From: Escherichia whittamii
GTDB taxonomy: Bacteria; Pseudomonadota; Gammaproteobacteria; Enterobacterales; Enterobacteriaceae
Assembly: GCF_014836715.1 (NCBI RefSeq)
Contig: NZ_JACSQI010000006.1
Span: 1 to 64,000, forward strand
Direction of reading: 5' to 3'
DNA: 64,000 nt
Shown here piece by piece: positions 1 to 10,768 of this stretch; within the stretch, counting starts at the first letter, position 1; each line of letters starts with the position of its first letter. The translations under genes were made by a program, and so were the position numbers. The notes under the pieces were generated by a model, which worked only from the letters and a program-made list of their open reading frames with translations, was not told the origin of the DNA and searched no databases.

Positions 1-70
1 CCGTGTCAGTGGTGGCGCATTATAGGGAGTTATTCTGAGCTGACAAGAGGAAATTTAAAATAATTTTCCG
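1..70 (-). promoter_or_regulatory. rrnB P1: rrnB P1 ribosomal RNA promoter (core and UP element)
   Basis: Read on the minus strand, TTGTCA (41-46) and TATAAT (19-24) are separated by 16 bp. A GC-rich discriminator GCGCCACC follows, with the expected +1 at about position 10. Upstream lies the A/T-rich UP element (about 47-68). This is the known rrnB P1 arrangement, and in E. coli rrnB follows murI in the same direction, so the 16S gene should begin just outside the window. The short spacer and GC-rich discriminator are what make this promoter ppGpp/DksA and iNTP sensitive. Confidence 0.93.
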
Positions 71-73
71 AAT

Positions 74-88
74 GCGCAACATTCAACC
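74..88. promoter_or_regulatory. Fis site I of rrnB P1
   Basis: Minus-strand GGTTGAATGTTGCGC fits the 15-bp Fis pattern with G and C at its ends. Its centre (81) lies exactly at -71 relative to the predicted +1 at 10, the position of Fis site I in rrnB. It sits just past the murI stop codon (92-94). Confidence 0.75.
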
Positions 89-91
89 AAA

Positions 92-949
92 TCAGCTTGA
101 AACTGCCAGTTTTTCGAGCGTTTTGAAACCGTAACGCTGTAAAACGGGTAATAACTGTTCAGCTTCTGGCGTCATTGCCATGCAAAAGGCAATGTTCGCA
201 TCGGCAGATTTTGCCTCAGGAGCTTCATGTTCCAGCAGCCAGGCCGTTCGGCGGGCAATCGCAGCGCCTGAATCCACCAGTCGGGTTCCCTCTGGCAGCA
301 CCTTTAACAGTTCTTCTTGTAATAGAGGGAAGTGGGTACAACCCAGAACAACAGTATCTGGTGGCTCTTTCATTCTTAGCCACGGGCGCAGGATACGTTT
401 TAGCGCATCCAGAGAGATTTCTTCGCCATGCAGCTTCGCTTCAGCCAGCTCAACCATCTCTGCCGAGCCCAGCATTTCTATCTGACATTCATTAGCGAAA
501 CGCGCGATTAGCTCGTGGGTATAAGAACGTTTTACCGTGCCACGAGTTGCCAGCAATCCGACAATGCCATTCGCAGTCAGACGTGCCGCTGGCTTAATTG
601 CCGGTACGACACCGACAACCGGGAACGCAAACTTCTCGCGTAATGCAGGAAGTGAGACGGTACTGGCGGTGTTGCAAGCCACAACAGCCAGCGCAAGGGG
701 ATAACGCTCTTGCACCGCAGTAACAATTTCCACCACTCGCTCAACAATAAAGTCTTCGTTTTTTTCGCCATAAGGGAAAGCGACATTATCGAAAGCATAA
801 ATGTAATGGAGATCCGGTAAGAGGCGCCGGATCTCGTCATAGACCGACAGCCCACCGACGCCGGAGTCAAACACCAGCACGGTGGGACGTGGTTCAGAAG
901 GTGTAGCTGCCAGACAAGGTGTATTCCCGTCCTGCAGTTTGATAGCCAT
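92..949 (-). CDS. murI: Glutamate racemase
   Basis: Interconverts L- and D-glutamate in the cytoplasm, supplying D-Glu for peptidoglycan. It is 285 aa, the E. coli length. The two catalytic cysteines are visible at Cys92 (VACNTAS) and Cys204 (LGCTHFP), and the substrate loop [10 protein letters not shown] is near residue 27. The start overlaps the btuB 3' end by 56 bp, the overlap known in E. coli, so translation is probably coupled. The gene ends just before the rrnB P1 Fis site, with no room for a separate terminator. Confidence 0.98.
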   Translation of the reverse strand: MAIKLQDGNTPCLAATPSEPRPTVLVFDSGVGGLSVYDEIRRLLPDLHYIYAFDNVAFPYGEKNEDFIVERVVEIVTAVQERYPLALAVVACNTASTVSLPALREKFAFPVVGVVPAIKPAARLTANGIVGLLATRGTVKRSYTHELIARFANECQIEMLGSAEMVELAEAKLHGEEISLDALKRILRPWLRMKEPPDTVVLGCTHFPLLQEELLKVLPEGTRLVDSGAAIARRTAWLLEHEAPEAKSADANIAFCMAMTPEAEQLLPVLQRYGFKTLEKLAVSS

Positions 950-2738
950 AGACTGTCTCGTAATCTTTGTCGAACAGGTTGGCTATTTTACCACGAACTG
1001 TCAGATGAGAGGTGACCGGATATGCAACCGCAAGATCCCATAAACTCACACCGCCCATTTTCACAGTTTGATACGGCCAGGAGGAGTAATCCTTATCATA
1101 GCGAGTGCCTAAATACTGATAAGTAATACCCCAGTCGAAGTCATACAGCTGCCAGTCGAGCTGGTATTTCACCTGCTGTTTAGCGCGGCGTAACAACGGT
1201 GCGTCAGTAATTGCGTTACGAGCATCGACATAATCGTAACTCACAGTATGCGTCAGTGGTCCGGTATCAAAATTGGCGGTCGCCTCGACACCTTTAATCC
1301 GCGCTTTCCCTTCGTTGTAATATTTCAGGATGTGGTCGTCATAATCGATTAAGTCACTAACATCGTTACGATATCCAGAAATACGCCAGTTCACTCCAGC
1401 GGTTAAGCCTTCAAACGCGCCTTCCCACTGTTTGCTTTTCTCAGGGTCCAGATCCGGATTACCGTAGAAGCCGTACAATTGCCCAAGATTAGGTGCCTTG
1501 TAGGACGTGCCATAAGAAGCGATGAAACGATAGCCTTCGATGAACTCCCATCCGACGCTGGTTTGCCAGGTTCCATGACGGCCAAACTGTGAGTTATCGT
1601 CGCTGCGTGCTGCACCTTCAAAGGTAAAATCGCCGACTTGTTGCAATCCGGTCAGATAGATACCGGTATTACGTTGATCATATCCATCCTCAACATACCC
1701 GGTACCTGGCGTCGTAGTCTGTTTCTGCCAGTCAACACCCGCACCAATATTACCGTGGCCAACGGTGACGTTGTTTGCCCACTGGACGGTGTACTGCTTC
1801 ATCTCATCGAGCGTCGCGGACGAATCATAACGACCATAATGCGGATCGTAGTTGTAATCTTTGCTATGGCTATAGCTGGTAATGAGCTGTGATTTAATCA
1901 GTTCGCCGTTATAGCGCAGCCCAGCGTCCCAGCTTTGGCTATAGAGTTTACGGGTATCGAGCAACGGTGAGCCGGGAGAATAATACGCGTCATAATTGGT
2001 CCTATTATCATAGCCATAGCCACGTACAAAGCCGCTCCAGGTATCGGTAAAATTATGTTCCAGAGCACCATAAAGCGTTTTACTTAAGAAACCATCGTTA
2101 TCAGGCTGCGCTTGCATTCCTGTATTACCGTAAGCGACAACATCATAACCATGGGTATAAGCGTAATCGCCCAACAGGGTTACCCGAGTTTTATCCCCCA
2201 GCTGTTGCTGCGTAGAGATATCGTAATTCTGATAACTATGACTTCCCCATCCCGCTGAAATTTCCGTTCCGGGTTCATCGCGCGTCGTAATGATATTCAC
2301 CACCCCGCCGATTGCATCGGAACCATAAACGGCGGATCGCGGCCCGCGGATATATTCGACACGCTGGACAAGCGCAATAGGGAATTGACTAAGATCGGCA
2401 GAACCACTTACCCCTGCCAGATTCAGGCGCACGCCATCAATTAATACCAACACATGACTGGCATTTGTGCCACGAATAAAAATAGAAGAAAGCTGACCTG
2501 AACCGCCGTTTTGAGTGATATCCACGCCAGGGAGACGGCGCAGCACATCATTGACCGAGGTCGACTGCCAGCGGTCAATATCCTGACGCGTCACAACGGT
2601 AGTTGGCGCAAGCACAGTGTTGCGCGGCTGTTCAAAACGGTTAACAGTAACAACGAGAGTATCCGGGCTGGTATCCTGTGCCCAAGCAGAAAAGGCTGTG
2701 ACAGAACACGCCGTCAGCAGCGAAGCTTTTTTAATCAT
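894..2738 (-). CDS. btuB: TonB-dependent vitamin B12 outer-membrane receptor
   Basis: A 22-strand outer-membrane barrel that imports cobalamins with TonB energy and also serves colicins and phage as a receptor. The chosen start gives 614 aa beginning MIKKASLL. The signal peptide ends at about residue 20 (AWA/QD), followed by the TonB box DTLVVTV and a plug domain to about residue 150. The C-terminus ends in aromatic Phe (SGSYTF) as barrels do. An upstream in-frame Met at 2897 was rejected because it lies inside the riboswitch. Expression is controlled by that leader. Confidence 0.98.
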   Translation of the reverse strand: MIKKASLLTACSVTAFSAWAQDTSPDTLVVTVNRFEQPRNTVLAPTTVVTRQDIDRWQSTSVNDVLRRLPGVDITQNGGSGQLSSIFIRGTNASHVLVLIDGVRLNLAGVSGSADLSQFPIALVQRVEYIRGPRSAVYGSDAIGGVVNIITTRDEPGTEISAGWGSHSYQNYDISTQQQLGDKTRVTLLGDYAYTHGYDVVAYGNTGMQAQPDNDGFLSKTLYGALEHNFTDTWSGFVRGYGYDNRTNYDAYYSPGSPLLDTRKLYSQSWDAGLRYNGELIKSQLITSYSHSKDYNYDPHYGRYDSSATLDEMKQYTVQWANNVTVGHGNIGAGVDWQKQTTTPGTGYVEDGYDQRNTGIYLTGLQQVGDFTFEGAARSDDNSQFGRHGTWQTSVGWEFIEGYRFIASYGTSYKAPNLGQLYGFYGNPDLDPEKSKQWEGAFEGLTAGVNWRISGYRNDVSDLIDYDDHILKYYNEGKARIKGVEATANFDTGPLTHTVSYDYVDARNAITDAPLLRRAKQQVKYQLDWQLYDFDWGITYQYLGTRYDKDYSSWPYQTVKMGGVSLWDLAVAYPVTSHLTVRGKIANLFDKDYETVYGYQTAGREYTLSGSYTF

Positions 2739-2774
2739 TGTAAAGCATCCACAATATAAGAAGGATGCCGCAGG

Positions 2775-2985
2775 TTTCATCAATATTACGCGATGATGAG
2801 AACCAGATGCGACGTTGGCCGGCAGGTCTTCGGGCTTGGAGGGGTATCTGAGGATACAAAGAGATGATGACTTCCCACCGGATGGCAGTGTCTGCATTAC
2901 GCAATCATCGCACCTTTCCTTACCGCTGCGCGTCAGCTCCAGATTCGCACTGGATTCCCTATTAACTCACAGGACCGGCAAGTGG
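2775..2985 (-). promoter_or_regulatory. Adenosylcobalamin riboswitch in the btuB leader
   Basis: The roughly 240-nt leader on the minus strand matches the E. coli btuB riboswitch as I recall it. It starts with GCCGGTCCTGTGAGTTAATA (ending near 2979) and carries the B12 box GCCCGAAGACCTGCC at 2821-2835. The aptamer is followed by the expression platform running into the btuB start. In E. coli, ligand binding sequesters the ribosome site and represses btuB. Exact ends are estimated. Confidence 0.92.
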
Positions 2986-3048
2986 ATGCTACAGGTTGTA
3001 ACAAGTTACTGTCCAGACATAGCTCACAAATAGGAATTCATCAAGATC

Positions 3049-3076
3049 TGGACATCTGATGAGCAATCCCTACAAT
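3049..3076 (+). promoter_or_regulatory. Probable trmA promoter
   Basis: TGGACA (3049-3054) and TACAAT (3071-3076) are 16 bp apart and followed by a GC-rich discriminator CGCCGCG. This resembles stable-RNA promoters and agrees with the reported growth-rate control of trmA. The rest of the 369-bp btuB-trmA gap is the riboswitch and the divergent btuB promoter region. Confidence 0.55.
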
Positions 3077-3107
3077 CGCCGCGTACTTTAATTTTTCAGG
3101 ATACATC

Positions 3108-4208
3108 ATGACCCCCGAACACCTTCCAACAGAACAGTATGAAGCGCAGTTAGCCGAAAAAGTGGTACGTTTGCAAAGTATGATGGCACCGTTTTCTGAC
3201 CTGGTTCCGGAAGTGTTTCGCTCGCCGGTCAGCCATTACCGGATGCGTGCGGAGTTCCGCATCTGGCACGATGGCGATGACCTGTACCACATCATTTTCG
3301 ATCAGCAAACCAAAAGCCGCATCCGCGTAGATAGCTTTCCCGCCGCCAGTGAACTTATCAACCAGTTGATGACGGCGATGATTGCGGGTGTGCGCAATAA
3401 TCCTGTTCTACGCCACAAGCTGTTTCAGATTGATTACCTCACCACGCTGAGTAATCAAGCGGTGATTTCCCTGCTGTATCATAAAAAGCTGGATGACGAG
3501 TGGCGTCAGCAGGCGGAAGCCCTGCGCGATGCACTACGCGCGCAGAATCTGAATGTGCATCTGATTGGTCGGGCAACGAAAACCAAAATCGAGCTGGATC
3601 AGGATTACATCGACGAACGTCTACCGGTCGCAGGAAAAGAGATGATCTACCGCCAGGTAGAAAACAGCTTCACCCAGCCGAACGCGGCGATGAATATTCA
3701 GATGCTGGAATGGGCGCTGGACGTGACCAAAGGCTCAAAAGGTGATTTGCTGGAGCTGTACTGCGGAAACGGTAATTTTTCATTAGCGCTGGCGCGCAAT
3801 TTTGATCGGGTATTAGCCACCGAAATAGCCAAGCCGTCTGTTGCTGCTGCGCAATACAACATTGCCGCCAACCATATTGATAACGTACAAATTATTCGTA
3901 TGGCAGCGGAAGAATTTACCCAGGCGATGAATGGCGTGCGTGAGTTTAACCGTTTACAGGGAATCGACTTAAAGAGTTATCAGTGTGAAACCATTTTTGT
4001 CGACCCGCCGCGCAGCGGTCTGGACAGTGAAACCGAGAAAATGGTGCAGGCGTATCCGCGTATTTTGTACATTTCCTGCAACCCGGAAACGCTGTGTAAG
4101 AATCTGGAAACATTAAGCCAGACGCACAAGGTTGAACGTCTGGCTCTGTTTGATCAGTTCCCCTACACGCACCATATGGAGTGCGGCGTATTACTGACGG
4201 CGAAGTAA
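3108..4208 (+). CDS. trmA: tRNA (uracil-5-)-methyltransferase
   Basis: Makes m5U54 in the T-loop of tRNAs using S-adenosylmethionine, and also modifies tmRNA. It is 366 aa, the family length. An N-terminal RNA-binding part precedes a Rossmann methyltransferase domain with the SAM motif [16 protein letters not shown]. The catalytic motif is [10 protein letters not shown] and the nucleophile is Cys324 in [18 protein letters not shown] precedes the ATG. It is followed by a hairpin shared with convergent yijD. Confidence 0.98.
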   Translation: MTPEHLPTEQYEAQLAEKVVRLQSMMAPFSDLVPEVFRSPVSHYRMRAEFRIWHDGDDLYHIIFDQQTKSRIRVDSFPAASELINQLMTAMIAGVRNNPVLRHKLFQIDYLTTLSNQAVISLLYHKKLDDEWRQQAEALRDALRAQNLNVHLIGRATKTKIELDQDYIDERLPVAGKEMIYRQVENSFTQPNAAMNIQMLEWALDVTKGSKGDLLELYCGNGNFSLALARNFDRVLATEIAKPSVAAAQYNIAANHIDNVQIIRMAAEEFTQAMNGVREFNRLQGIDLKSYQCETIFVDPPRSGLDSETEKMVQAYPRILYISCNPETLCKNLETLSQTHKVERLALFDQFPYTHHMECGVLLTAK

Positions 4209-4213
4209 AATCC

Positions 4214-4240
4214 ATGCCGGATAGCATCGCTATCCGGCAT
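4214..4240. terminator. Bidirectional hairpin between trmA and yijD
   Basis: Perfect inverted repeat ATGCCGGATAG / CTATCCGGCAT with a 5-nt loop in a 40-bp convergent gap. The stem looks REP-derived. There is no strong T-run on either side, so it may act mainly as an mRNA 3' end stabiliser. Confidence 0.6.
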
Positions 4241-4248
4241 GATACTTG

Positions 4249-4608
4249 TTACTCTGCAACTTCCTGCTTACGGTTACGCATCTTCGCGCCAATCCAGAAC
4301 ACCATGATGACGGACAGCACAGCCGGGAAGAAGTTAGAACCGATATCCGGATATTCTGCACGAACCACCGTGCTATACAGCAGAACGCCGAGAATAAAAC
4401 AGGCAGCTGCCAGACCCGGCAATCCGACCGGCATAGTACGATTAAGATAACGTTGATGCAGGCAGTAAACCGTCAGCACCAGGGAAATAATCGGGAATAC
4501 AGAAAATGGCACAATGGAGCTAAACAGCGCTGCAAAAGTACCATTAATCGATAAGCCAGCAACCAACGCCAGCAGCAGCGTACCTCTATCTTGATTTGCT
4601 TGTTTCAT
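4249..4608 (-). CDS. yijD: Inner-membrane protein YijD (DUF1422)
   Basis: A 119-aa protein of unknown function with four likely hydrophobic segments (about residues 10-30, 33-50, 62-82 and 93-110) and charged ends, so an integral inner-membrane protein. Its start overlaps the fabR stop by one base (TAATG), so it is translated from the fabR message. This conserved pairing has suggested an envelope or lipid link, but no reaction is known and none can be read from the sequence. Confidence 0.92.
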
Positions 4609-5255
4609 TACTCGTCCTTCACATTTCCCGGAATAATTGCGGTTTTCTCTTGTTCACGGCGATACCAGTAATAAGCCCCTTTCGAAATCATTCGTAGTTG
4701 CAGTACCAGTCGCTCTTCTAATTGCCGACGTTGTTCGACGCCGACATCCAAAGCCTCGGCACCCGCACTGAAGACAATCGTCACCATTGCTTCGGCTTGC
4801 GCTTCAGTAAACGCGCGAGGCATATGGTTTTCGAGTTCAAGATAGTCCGCAAGTTCCGCAATGAAGTGCTGAATTTCACGCGCAACGGCGGCACGAAATG
4901 CGGCGGAGGTGCCGGAGCGTTCCCGCAATAATAACCGGAAGGCGTTAGGATTATTACCGATGAACTCCATAAATGTGGATACCGAGGTGCGGATCACACT
5001 CCCGCCTTTAGCGATACGCTGACGCGCCTGGCGCATAAGCTGACGCAGCATCAAACCACTCTCGTCAACCATGGTCAGGCCAAGTTCGTCTACGTCGCGG
5101 AAATGCCGATAAAAAGAGGTGGGAGCGATGCCCGCTTCACGCGCCACTTCACGCAAACTCAGGCTGGCGAAGCTGCGTTCAGCACTTAATTGGCTAAATG
5201 CGGCTTCTACCAGCGAACGTCGGGTTTTTTCTTTTTGCTGCGCTCTTACGCCCAT
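4608..5255 (-). CDS. fabR: TetR-family repressor of unsaturated fatty acid synthesis
   Basis: FabR represses fabA and fabB and senses the balance of unsaturated to saturated acyl-CoA/ACP. The start at [10 protein letters not shown] gives 215 aa. The TetR helix-turn-helix is at about residues 20-60 ([20 protein letters not shown]). In-frame Met codons further upstream (to 5351) would add an unconserved leader and were not used. In the K-12 arrangement fabR faces sthA directly. Here a transporter/amidohydrolase pair lies between them, so the fabR promoter must lie in the 106 bp before 5362. Confidence 0.96.
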
Positions 5256-5361
5256 CACGATGTCTGAATCCTTGCCAAAAGTACTGCTGGCACTATACCA
5301 GAGAATGAACATTCTGGATTGCTTCAGTGCTGTGAATGAATGGCAAGACAATAAAACGTAT

Positions 5362-6678
5362 TCACTGCAATTCTTTGGCCGGTTCTTTTACGAACAACAA
5401 CGCCAGCATCGACAGCAATGTCCCCCCGCCCAGATACCACGCCGGAGCAGTCAGGCTATCCAGTAACACGATGGATTGCGTAGCGAAATATTGCGCAAAA
5501 CCGCCGAAAATTGCTACGCCAATGCTATAAACCAGCGCGAAGCCTAATGCCCGGATCCGTTTCGGCAACAGTTCGGAAATCAGCAACATTACCGGTACTC
5601 CACCAAGCGTGGTAAAGCTGACCATCACGAAAACGACCGTCAGCAACATGCCTGGGCTTGGGTAATTCACCAACAACCAGAACGAAGGCCAGCTACAGAG
5701 AAGCACCATCACACGCGAGATAAAAATCAGCTTTTTACGTCCGACCGAATCACATAGCATCCCCACCAACAGCGCGCCCGCAAACGTAATCACCCCCGCC
5801 AGTAACATCGCTGCATGAGAATAGTGTTGAGGCATTGCCAGATACTTTGCCGCCCAGGTGCCGTAGTAAAAGAGGGAAATATAGGTTGCTACCGTACTAC
5901 CAATAGCGAGTAAAACGCCGTTAACGATAGTCGCTTTATGTTGCAGGAGCAGAGAGAACGCGCTTTCGCTGGCAGCGGCTTTTTTATTGTGTACTGGTTC
6001 AGGCACATCATTTTCCAGGCTCAGACGCAGCCAGCAACCGATGGGCGCTAAAAGCACACCAATAAAAAATGGCACACGCCAGCCCCATTCTGCCATTACG
6101 GTTTCTGAACCTGTGGCGAACGGTAGCCATGCGCTCAGACCTAAAGCAACAACGCCACCAAATGTCGTTGCCAGCCCCTGAGTCGCCAGCGACCAGCTAC
6201 TGTAAAAGCCGCGACGATTTGCCGGAGCTGACTCAACCAGCAAAGACATTGAGGCGCCGACTTCACCACCTGCCGCAACGCCCTGAATCAGACGCGCCAG
6301 CACCAGCGTCGCCGTTCCCCAATAGCCCGCCGTCGCATATGTTGGCGCAATGCCAATCATCAACGTGCCGAGGCTCATCAGGGCAATGGTGAACACCATC
6401 GCAGGCTTACGTCCGAAGCGATCGGCCCAGGCCCCGACGATAATTCCACCAAGCGGGCGCATAAAAAAACTCACGCCAAACGTTGCAAATGCCAGTAACA
6501 GCGCGACATTGTGATCAGCACTGGGTGGGAAGAAAAGCGTACTGATATAGACCACAAAAAAGTTGTAAACGCCAAAATCAAAAAATTCGAGCGCATTGCC
6601 AAACGCCGAGGCAAAAATCACCCGCTTACCGCTGGGCTTTTTCTTCACAATCACGGTTCCATTTACGATCGCCGTCAT
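5362..6678 (-). CDS. MFS transporter, metabolite:H+ symporter (MHS) type
   Basis: 438 aa with about twelve hydrophobic segments. N-terminal [15 protein letters not shown] and the signatures [13 protein letters not shown] and [15 protein letters not shown] are typical of the MHS branch (ProP, KgtP, ShiA, CitA relatives), which moves small metabolites or osmolytes with protons. The substrate cannot be told from sequence. It lies 42 bp downstream of the M20 amidohydrolase on the same strand. The likely two-gene unit would import and hydrolyse an N-acyl or amide-linked compound. I do not know this pair from the K-12 fabR-sthA interval. Confidence 0.85.
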
Positions 6679-6720
6679 TCCATGTTCCTTGCCAGAAAGT
6701 GTTGTTGTGTGTTGTTTTAT

Positions 6721-7887
6721 TTATTGCAGCCAGGCTTCTACCAGTGCGCCCCAGTAGCTACTTGCCGGGACCAGACTTGCATCGTTGAAGTCGTAGCCCG
6801 GGTTATGCACCATGCATGCCCCTTCCCCGACATCGCCATTACCGAACAGCAAAAAAGCGCCTTTTGGCTGGGCTTCCAACATGAAAGAGAAATCTTCACT
6901 GCCCATCAGAGGTTTAATGCCAAACTCAGCCCGAGCTTCGCCAAACGTTTTACACGCCACCTGCCAGGCGAAGCGCGCCATCTCCTCGTCATTCACTAAT
7001 ACCGGTGTGCCGTTAACATGCGTCACATCAGCCGTAGCGCCAAAGCTGACAGCCTGGGCTTGCGCCAGAGCAGGAATACGGGTCAGAAGAAGTTGCCGGG
7101 TTTCGCGGCTAAGAGAGCGGACGCTGATTTTCATCTCAGCACTATCAGGAATGACGTTAGCGGCCTCACCCGCAACAATGCTGCCAACGGTTATCACTGC
7201 TGCTTCCAGCGGATCGACATTGCGCGACACAATGCTTTGTAATGCGGTGGTGATATGTGCCGTGATCAGCACCGGATCGATGGCTTTGTGAGGAATTGCG
7301 CCATGCCCACCACAACCATGAACTGTGATGTGGAACTGATCCATTGACGCCATTAGCGCCCCAGGCTGGAAGAAAAACTTGCCAACCGGTAAGCCCGGCA
7401 TGTTATGCATACCGAAAATCGCATCGCAGGGGAAACGGTCAAAAAGCCCCTCTTTAACCATGATCTCGCCGCCGTTAATCATCTCTTCTGCGGGCTGGAA
7501 GATAAGACGTAACGTGCCGTTAAAACGACGAGTTTCGGCAAGATAACGCGCAGCGCCAAGTAATATCGTGGTATGACCGTCATGCCCGCATGCGTGCATT
7601 AAACCGGGATGTTTACTGGCCCAGGGCTTGCCGCTATTTTCATAAATTGGCAACGCATCCATATCAGCACGCAGACCAATACTTTTCTCTCCGTCCCCCA
7701 CTATTAACGTGGCCACTATCCCCGTCGTTGCCAGCCCTTGCTCTACCTCATAGCCCCACTGGCGCAGCTTTTCCGCAACCAGAGCACTGGTTTTAAATTC
7801 TTGTAATCCCAGCTCCGGGTTTTCGTGGATTTGGTGGCGGATCTCGCGCAACTCTTCCTCAAACCCACGAATGTAGTGTTCGATCAT
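6721..7887 (-). CDS. M20-family metallo-amidohydrolase (aminoacylase / hippurate hydrolase-like)
   Basis: 388 aa, the usual length for the M20D group that cleaves N-acyl amino acids or related amides. Metal and catalytic residues are visible: Cys99 and His101 in MHACGHDGH, the Glu133-Glu134 pair in PAEE, His160 in FGMHN, and a C-terminal His in VHNPGYDFND. The dimerisation/lid domain lies roughly at residues 180-300, followed by GSEDFSF. No signal peptide is seen, so it is cytoplasmic. It is first of a two-gene unit with the MHS carrier. The substrate is unknown. Hippurate, N-acetyl amino acids or indole-acetyl conjugates are family possibilities, not conclusions. Confidence 0.85.
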   Translation of the reverse strand: MIEHYIRGFEEELREIRHQIHENPELGLQEFKTSALVAEKLRQWGYEVEQGLATTGIVATLIVGDGEKSIGLRADMDALPIYENSGKPWASKHPGLMHACGHDGHTTILLGAARYLAETRRFNGTLRLIFQPAEEMINGGEIMVKEGLFDRFPCDAIFGMHNMPGLPVGKFFFQPGALMASMDQFHITVHGCGGHGAIPHKAIDPVLITAHITTALQSIVSRNVDPLEAAVITVGSIVAGEAANVIPDSAEMKISVRSLSRETRQLLLTRIPALAQAQAVSFGATADVTHVNGTPVLVNDEEMARFAWQVACKTFGEARAEFGIKPLMGSEDFSFMLEAQPKGAFLLFGNGDVGEGACMVHNPGYDFNDASLVPASSYWGALVEAWLQ

Positions 7888-8216
7888 CGGCTATTCCTTT
7901 ATTCACTTATAAACAAGTTAATTAACGGGTTTTATTGATGGTGCAAATATAAATAACGAATCAATATGAAATATTTATATATTTGTTTTATAAGAATATT
8001 TAACATAGACAATAACAAAAAAGCACGCTTCGGCAAGATAAAACTATCAGCCATAAGAAAAAGCAATTAATAGCGAATTAGTGGATTAAGAAGGGGGCAG
8101 ACAAAGCAAAGGCCGCTCACGATATAGCCAGATAAATGACGGGGATCAATTGGCTTACCCGCGATAAAATGTTACCATTCTGTTGCTTTTATGTATAAGA
8201 ACAGGTAAGCCCTACC
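7888..8216. other. A+T-rich divergent promoter region, M20 gene / sthA
   Basis: This 329-bp gap is strongly A+T-rich in its left half (about 7910-8000), next to the inserted pair. It becomes ordinary backbone sequence near sthA. It must hold both divergent promoters. I see no convincing operator, hairpin or small gene in it. Confidence 0.6.
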
Positions 8217-9617
8217 ATGCCACATTCCTACGATTACGATGCCATAGTAATAGGTTCCGGCCCCGGCGGCGAAGGCGCTGCAATGGGTCTTGTTAAGCAA
8301 GGTGCGCGCGTCGCAGTTATCGAGCGTTATCAAAATGTTGGCGGCGGTTGCACCCATTGGGGCACCATCCCGTCAAAAGCCCTCCGCCACGCTGTTAGCC
8401 GCATTATAGAATTTAATCAAAACCCACTTTACAGCGACCATTCGCGACTGCTCCGCTCTTCTTTTGCCGATATCCTCAACCATGCCGATAACGTGATAAA
8501 TCAACAAACGCGCATGCGTCAGGGATTTTACGAACGTAATCACTGCGAAATATTGCAGGGGAATGCCCGCTTCGTTGACGAGCACACGCTGGCGCTGGAC
8601 TGTCCGGACGGCACGGTTGAAACGTTAACCGCAGAAAAATTTGTCATTGCCTGCGGCTCACGCCCTTATCATCCAGCAGACGTCGATTTTACCCATCCGC
8701 GCATTTACGATAGCGATTCGATTCTTAGCATGCATCACGAACCGCGCCATGTGCTTATCTACGGCGCAGGGGTGATCGGTTGTGAATATGCGTCGATCTT
8801 CCGTGGCATGGATGTGAAAGTGGATCTGATCAATACCCGTGATCGTCTGCTGGCATTTCTGGATCAGGAGATGTCAGATTCTCTCTCCTATCACTTCTGG
8901 AACAGTGGTGTGGTGATTCGTCACAACGAAGAGTACGAGAAGATCGAAGGTTGCGATGACGGCGTGATCATGCACTTGAAGTCAGGCAAAAAGCTGAAAG
9001 CAGACTGCCTGCTCTATGCCAACGGACGCACCGGTAATACCGATTCGCTGGCGTTACAGAACATTGGGCTGGAAACTGACAGTCGCGGACAGCTTAAGGT
9101 CAACAGCATGTATCAAACCGCGCAGCCGCACGTTTACGCGGTGGGCGACGTGATTGGTTATCCAAGTCTGGCGTCGGCGGCCTACGACCAGGGGCGCATT
9201 GCCGCGCAGGCGCTGGTGAAAGGCGAAGCCACCGCGCATCTGATTGAAGATATCCCTACCGGCATCTACACCATTCCGGAAATCAGCTCGGTCGGTAAAA
9301 CGGAACAGCAACTGACCGCGATGAAGGTTCCGTATGAAGTAGGCCGCGCCCAGTTTAAACATCTGGCTCGCGCACAAATCGTCGGCATGAACGTGGGTAC
9401 GCTGAAAATTTTGTTCCATCGGGAAACGAAAGAGATTCTGGGGATTCATTGCTTTGGCGAGCGCGCTGCCGAAATTATTCATATCGGTCAGGCGATTATG
9501 GAACAAAAAGGTGGCGGCAACACTATTGAGTACTTCGTCAACACCACCTTTAACTACCCGACCATGGCGGAAGCCTATCGGGTAGCGGCATTAAACGGCT
9601 TAAACCGCCTGTTTTAA
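8217..9617 (+). CDS. sthA: Soluble pyridine nucleotide transhydrogenase
   Basis: A cytoplasmic FAD enzyme that passes hydride between NADPH and NAD+, relieving NADPH excess. It is 466 aa. The FAD Rossmann motif [10 protein letters not shown] is at residues 13-22, the NAD(P) motif [10 protein letters not shown] in the middle, and the dimerisation domain at the C-terminus. The segment [13 protein letters not shown] has a single Cys where dithiol relatives such as lipoamide dehydrogenase have two, as expected for this family. Its 3' end overlaps convergent oxyR by 18 bp. Confidence 0.98.
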   Translation: MPHSYDYDAIVIGSGPGGEGAAMGLVKQGARVAVIERYQNVGGGCTHWGTIPSKALRHAVSRIIEFNQNPLYSDHSRLLRSSFADILNHADNVINQQTRMRQGFYERNHCEILQGNARFVDEHTLALDCPDGTVETLTAEKFVIACGSRPYHPADVDFTHPRIYDSDSILSMHHEPRHVLIYGAGVIGCEYASIFRGMDVKVDLINTRDRLLAFLDQEMSDSLSYHFWNSGVVIRHNEEYEKIEGCDDGVIMHLKSGKKLKADCLLYANGRTGNTDSLALQNIGLETDSRGQLKVNSMYQTAQPHVYAVGDVIGYPSLASAAYDQGRIAAQALVKGEATAHLIEDIPTGIYTIPEISSVGKTEQQLTAMKVPYEVGRAQFKHLARAQIVGMNVGTLKILFHRETKEILGIHCFGERAAEIIHIGQAIMEQKGGGNTIEYFVNTTFNYPTMAEAYRVAALNGLNRLF

Positions 9618-10517
9618 CGCTTTATCGAAATGGCCATCCATTTTTTCGCGGATGGCCTCTGCCAGCTGCTCATAGCGGCTGCGCAATGGTGAGCCTGGGC
9701 GATAAACCAGACCAATGGTACGGCGTGGTTCCGGCTTAATGCACGGCAGATAAACCACACCATCGCGTTTGCGTTCTGGCGGTACAGCCAGCGCAGGCAG
9801 TAAAGTGATCCCGCTACCTGCGGCCACCATGTTGCGCAGCGTCTCCAGACTGGTCGCGCGGAAGTGTGTATCTTCATCCGCTCCAGCTTCAAAGCAGAAG
9901 CCCATTGCCTGATCGCGCAGACAGTGACCATCTTCCAGCATCAGCAGTTTTTCTCCTGCCAGATCGGCCATCGGCACACATTCGCGGTTAGCCCACGGGT
10001 GATCTTCATAGATTGCCAACAGCATTGGCTCATCAAACAACGGCACTTCAATGAATGCTTCGCTCTCTTTCACCAGCGCGAGGATCACGCAGTCGAGTTT
10101 GCCACTATCCAGCTGCGCCAGTAACTGGTGGGTCTGCGCTTCATGCAGATACATTTCCAGCTTCGGAAAGGTCTGGTGCAGCATCGGGATAATATGCGGC
10201 AACAGGTAAGGTCCAACCGTAGGAATCAAACCAATATGCAGCGGACCGGACATCGTCTCCCCCTGCTGGCTTGCCATCTCTTTAAGGACTTTCACCTCGC
10301 GCAGCACGGTACGCGCCTGATCCACCAGTAGCATTCCCGCCTGGGTGAATAACACTTTACGGCTGGTCCGCTCCAGCAACATCACGCCCAGCTCATCTTC
10401 CAGCTTACGAATTTGCCCACTCAAGGTTGGCTGGCTGACGTGGCAGGAATCTGCCGCACGGCGAAAATGGCGGTGCTCGGCCAGTGCCACCAGGTACTCA
10501 AGATCACGAATATTCAT
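9600..10517 (-). CDS. oxyR: Peroxide-sensing LysR-type regulator OxyR
   Basis: Activates katG, oxyS and other peroxide defence genes when H2O2 forms the Cys199-Cys208 disulfide. Both cysteines are present (EDGHCLRD and GFCFEAG). The start MNIRDLEYL gives 305 aa with the LysR winged helix at about residues 1-60. An upstream Met (10562) would run into the OxyR operator and was rejected. It is divergent from OxyS and autoregulated through the shared gap. Confidence 0.98.
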   Translation of the reverse strand: MNIRDLEYLVALAEHRHFRRAADSCHVSQPTLSGQIRKLEDELGVMLLERTSRKVLFTQAGMLLVDQARTVLREVKVLKEMASQQGETMSGPLHIGLIPTVGPYLLPHIIPMLHQTFPKLEMYLHEAQTHQLLAQLDSGKLDCVILALVKESEAFIEVPLFDEPMLLAIYEDHPWANRECVPMADLAGEKLLMLEDGHCLRDQAMGFCFEAGADEDTHFRATSLETLRNMVAAGSGITLLPALAVPPERKRDGVVYLPCIKPEPRRTIGLVYRPGSPLRSRYEQLAEAIREKMDGHFDKALKQAV

Positions 10518-10539
10518 TATCCATCCTCCATCGCCACGA

Positions 10540-10604
10540 TAGTTCATGGCGATAGGTAGCATAGCAACGAACGATTATCCCTATCAAGCATTGTGACTGA
10601 TAAT
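10540..10604. promoter_or_regulatory. OxyR operator and oxyS promoter
   Basis: The oxyR/oxyS gap carries repeated ATAG...CTAT half-sites (around 10550-10585), matching the OxyR pattern of four spaced half-sites. The oxyS -10 element is GATAAT (10599-10604), 8 bp before the OxyS start at 10613. OxyR bound here represses oxyR and activates oxyS. Confidence 0.75.
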
Positions 10605-10612
10605 TGCTCACA

Positions 10613-10721
10613 GAAACGGAGCGGCACCTCTTTTAACCCTTGAAGTCACTGCCCGTTTCGAGAGTTTCTCAACTCGAATAACTAAAGCCAACGTGAACTT
10701 TTGCGGATCTCCAGGATCCGC
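10613..10721 (+). ncRNA. oxyS: OxyS small regulatory RNA
   Basis: The 109-nt sequence starts GAAACGGAGCGGCACC and ends in the terminator stem GCGGATC...GATCCGC followed by eight T residues (to about 10729). It is essentially the E. coli OxyS RNA. It is induced by OxyR under peroxide stress, binds Hfq, and pairs with targets such as fhlA. It lies divergent from oxyR as in E. coli. The inserted MFS gene begins its 3' end only about 40 bp beyond the terminator and converges on it. Confidence 0.97.
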
Positions 10722-10768
10722 TTTTTTTTATTTTACAGGCCCACAGCAAGAGAGCCTGATAGTAACGG

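Noticed and set aside
2739-2897. N-terminal extension of BtuB by 53 residues
   Set aside because: It would translate the riboswitch leader and place residues before a clear signal peptide.
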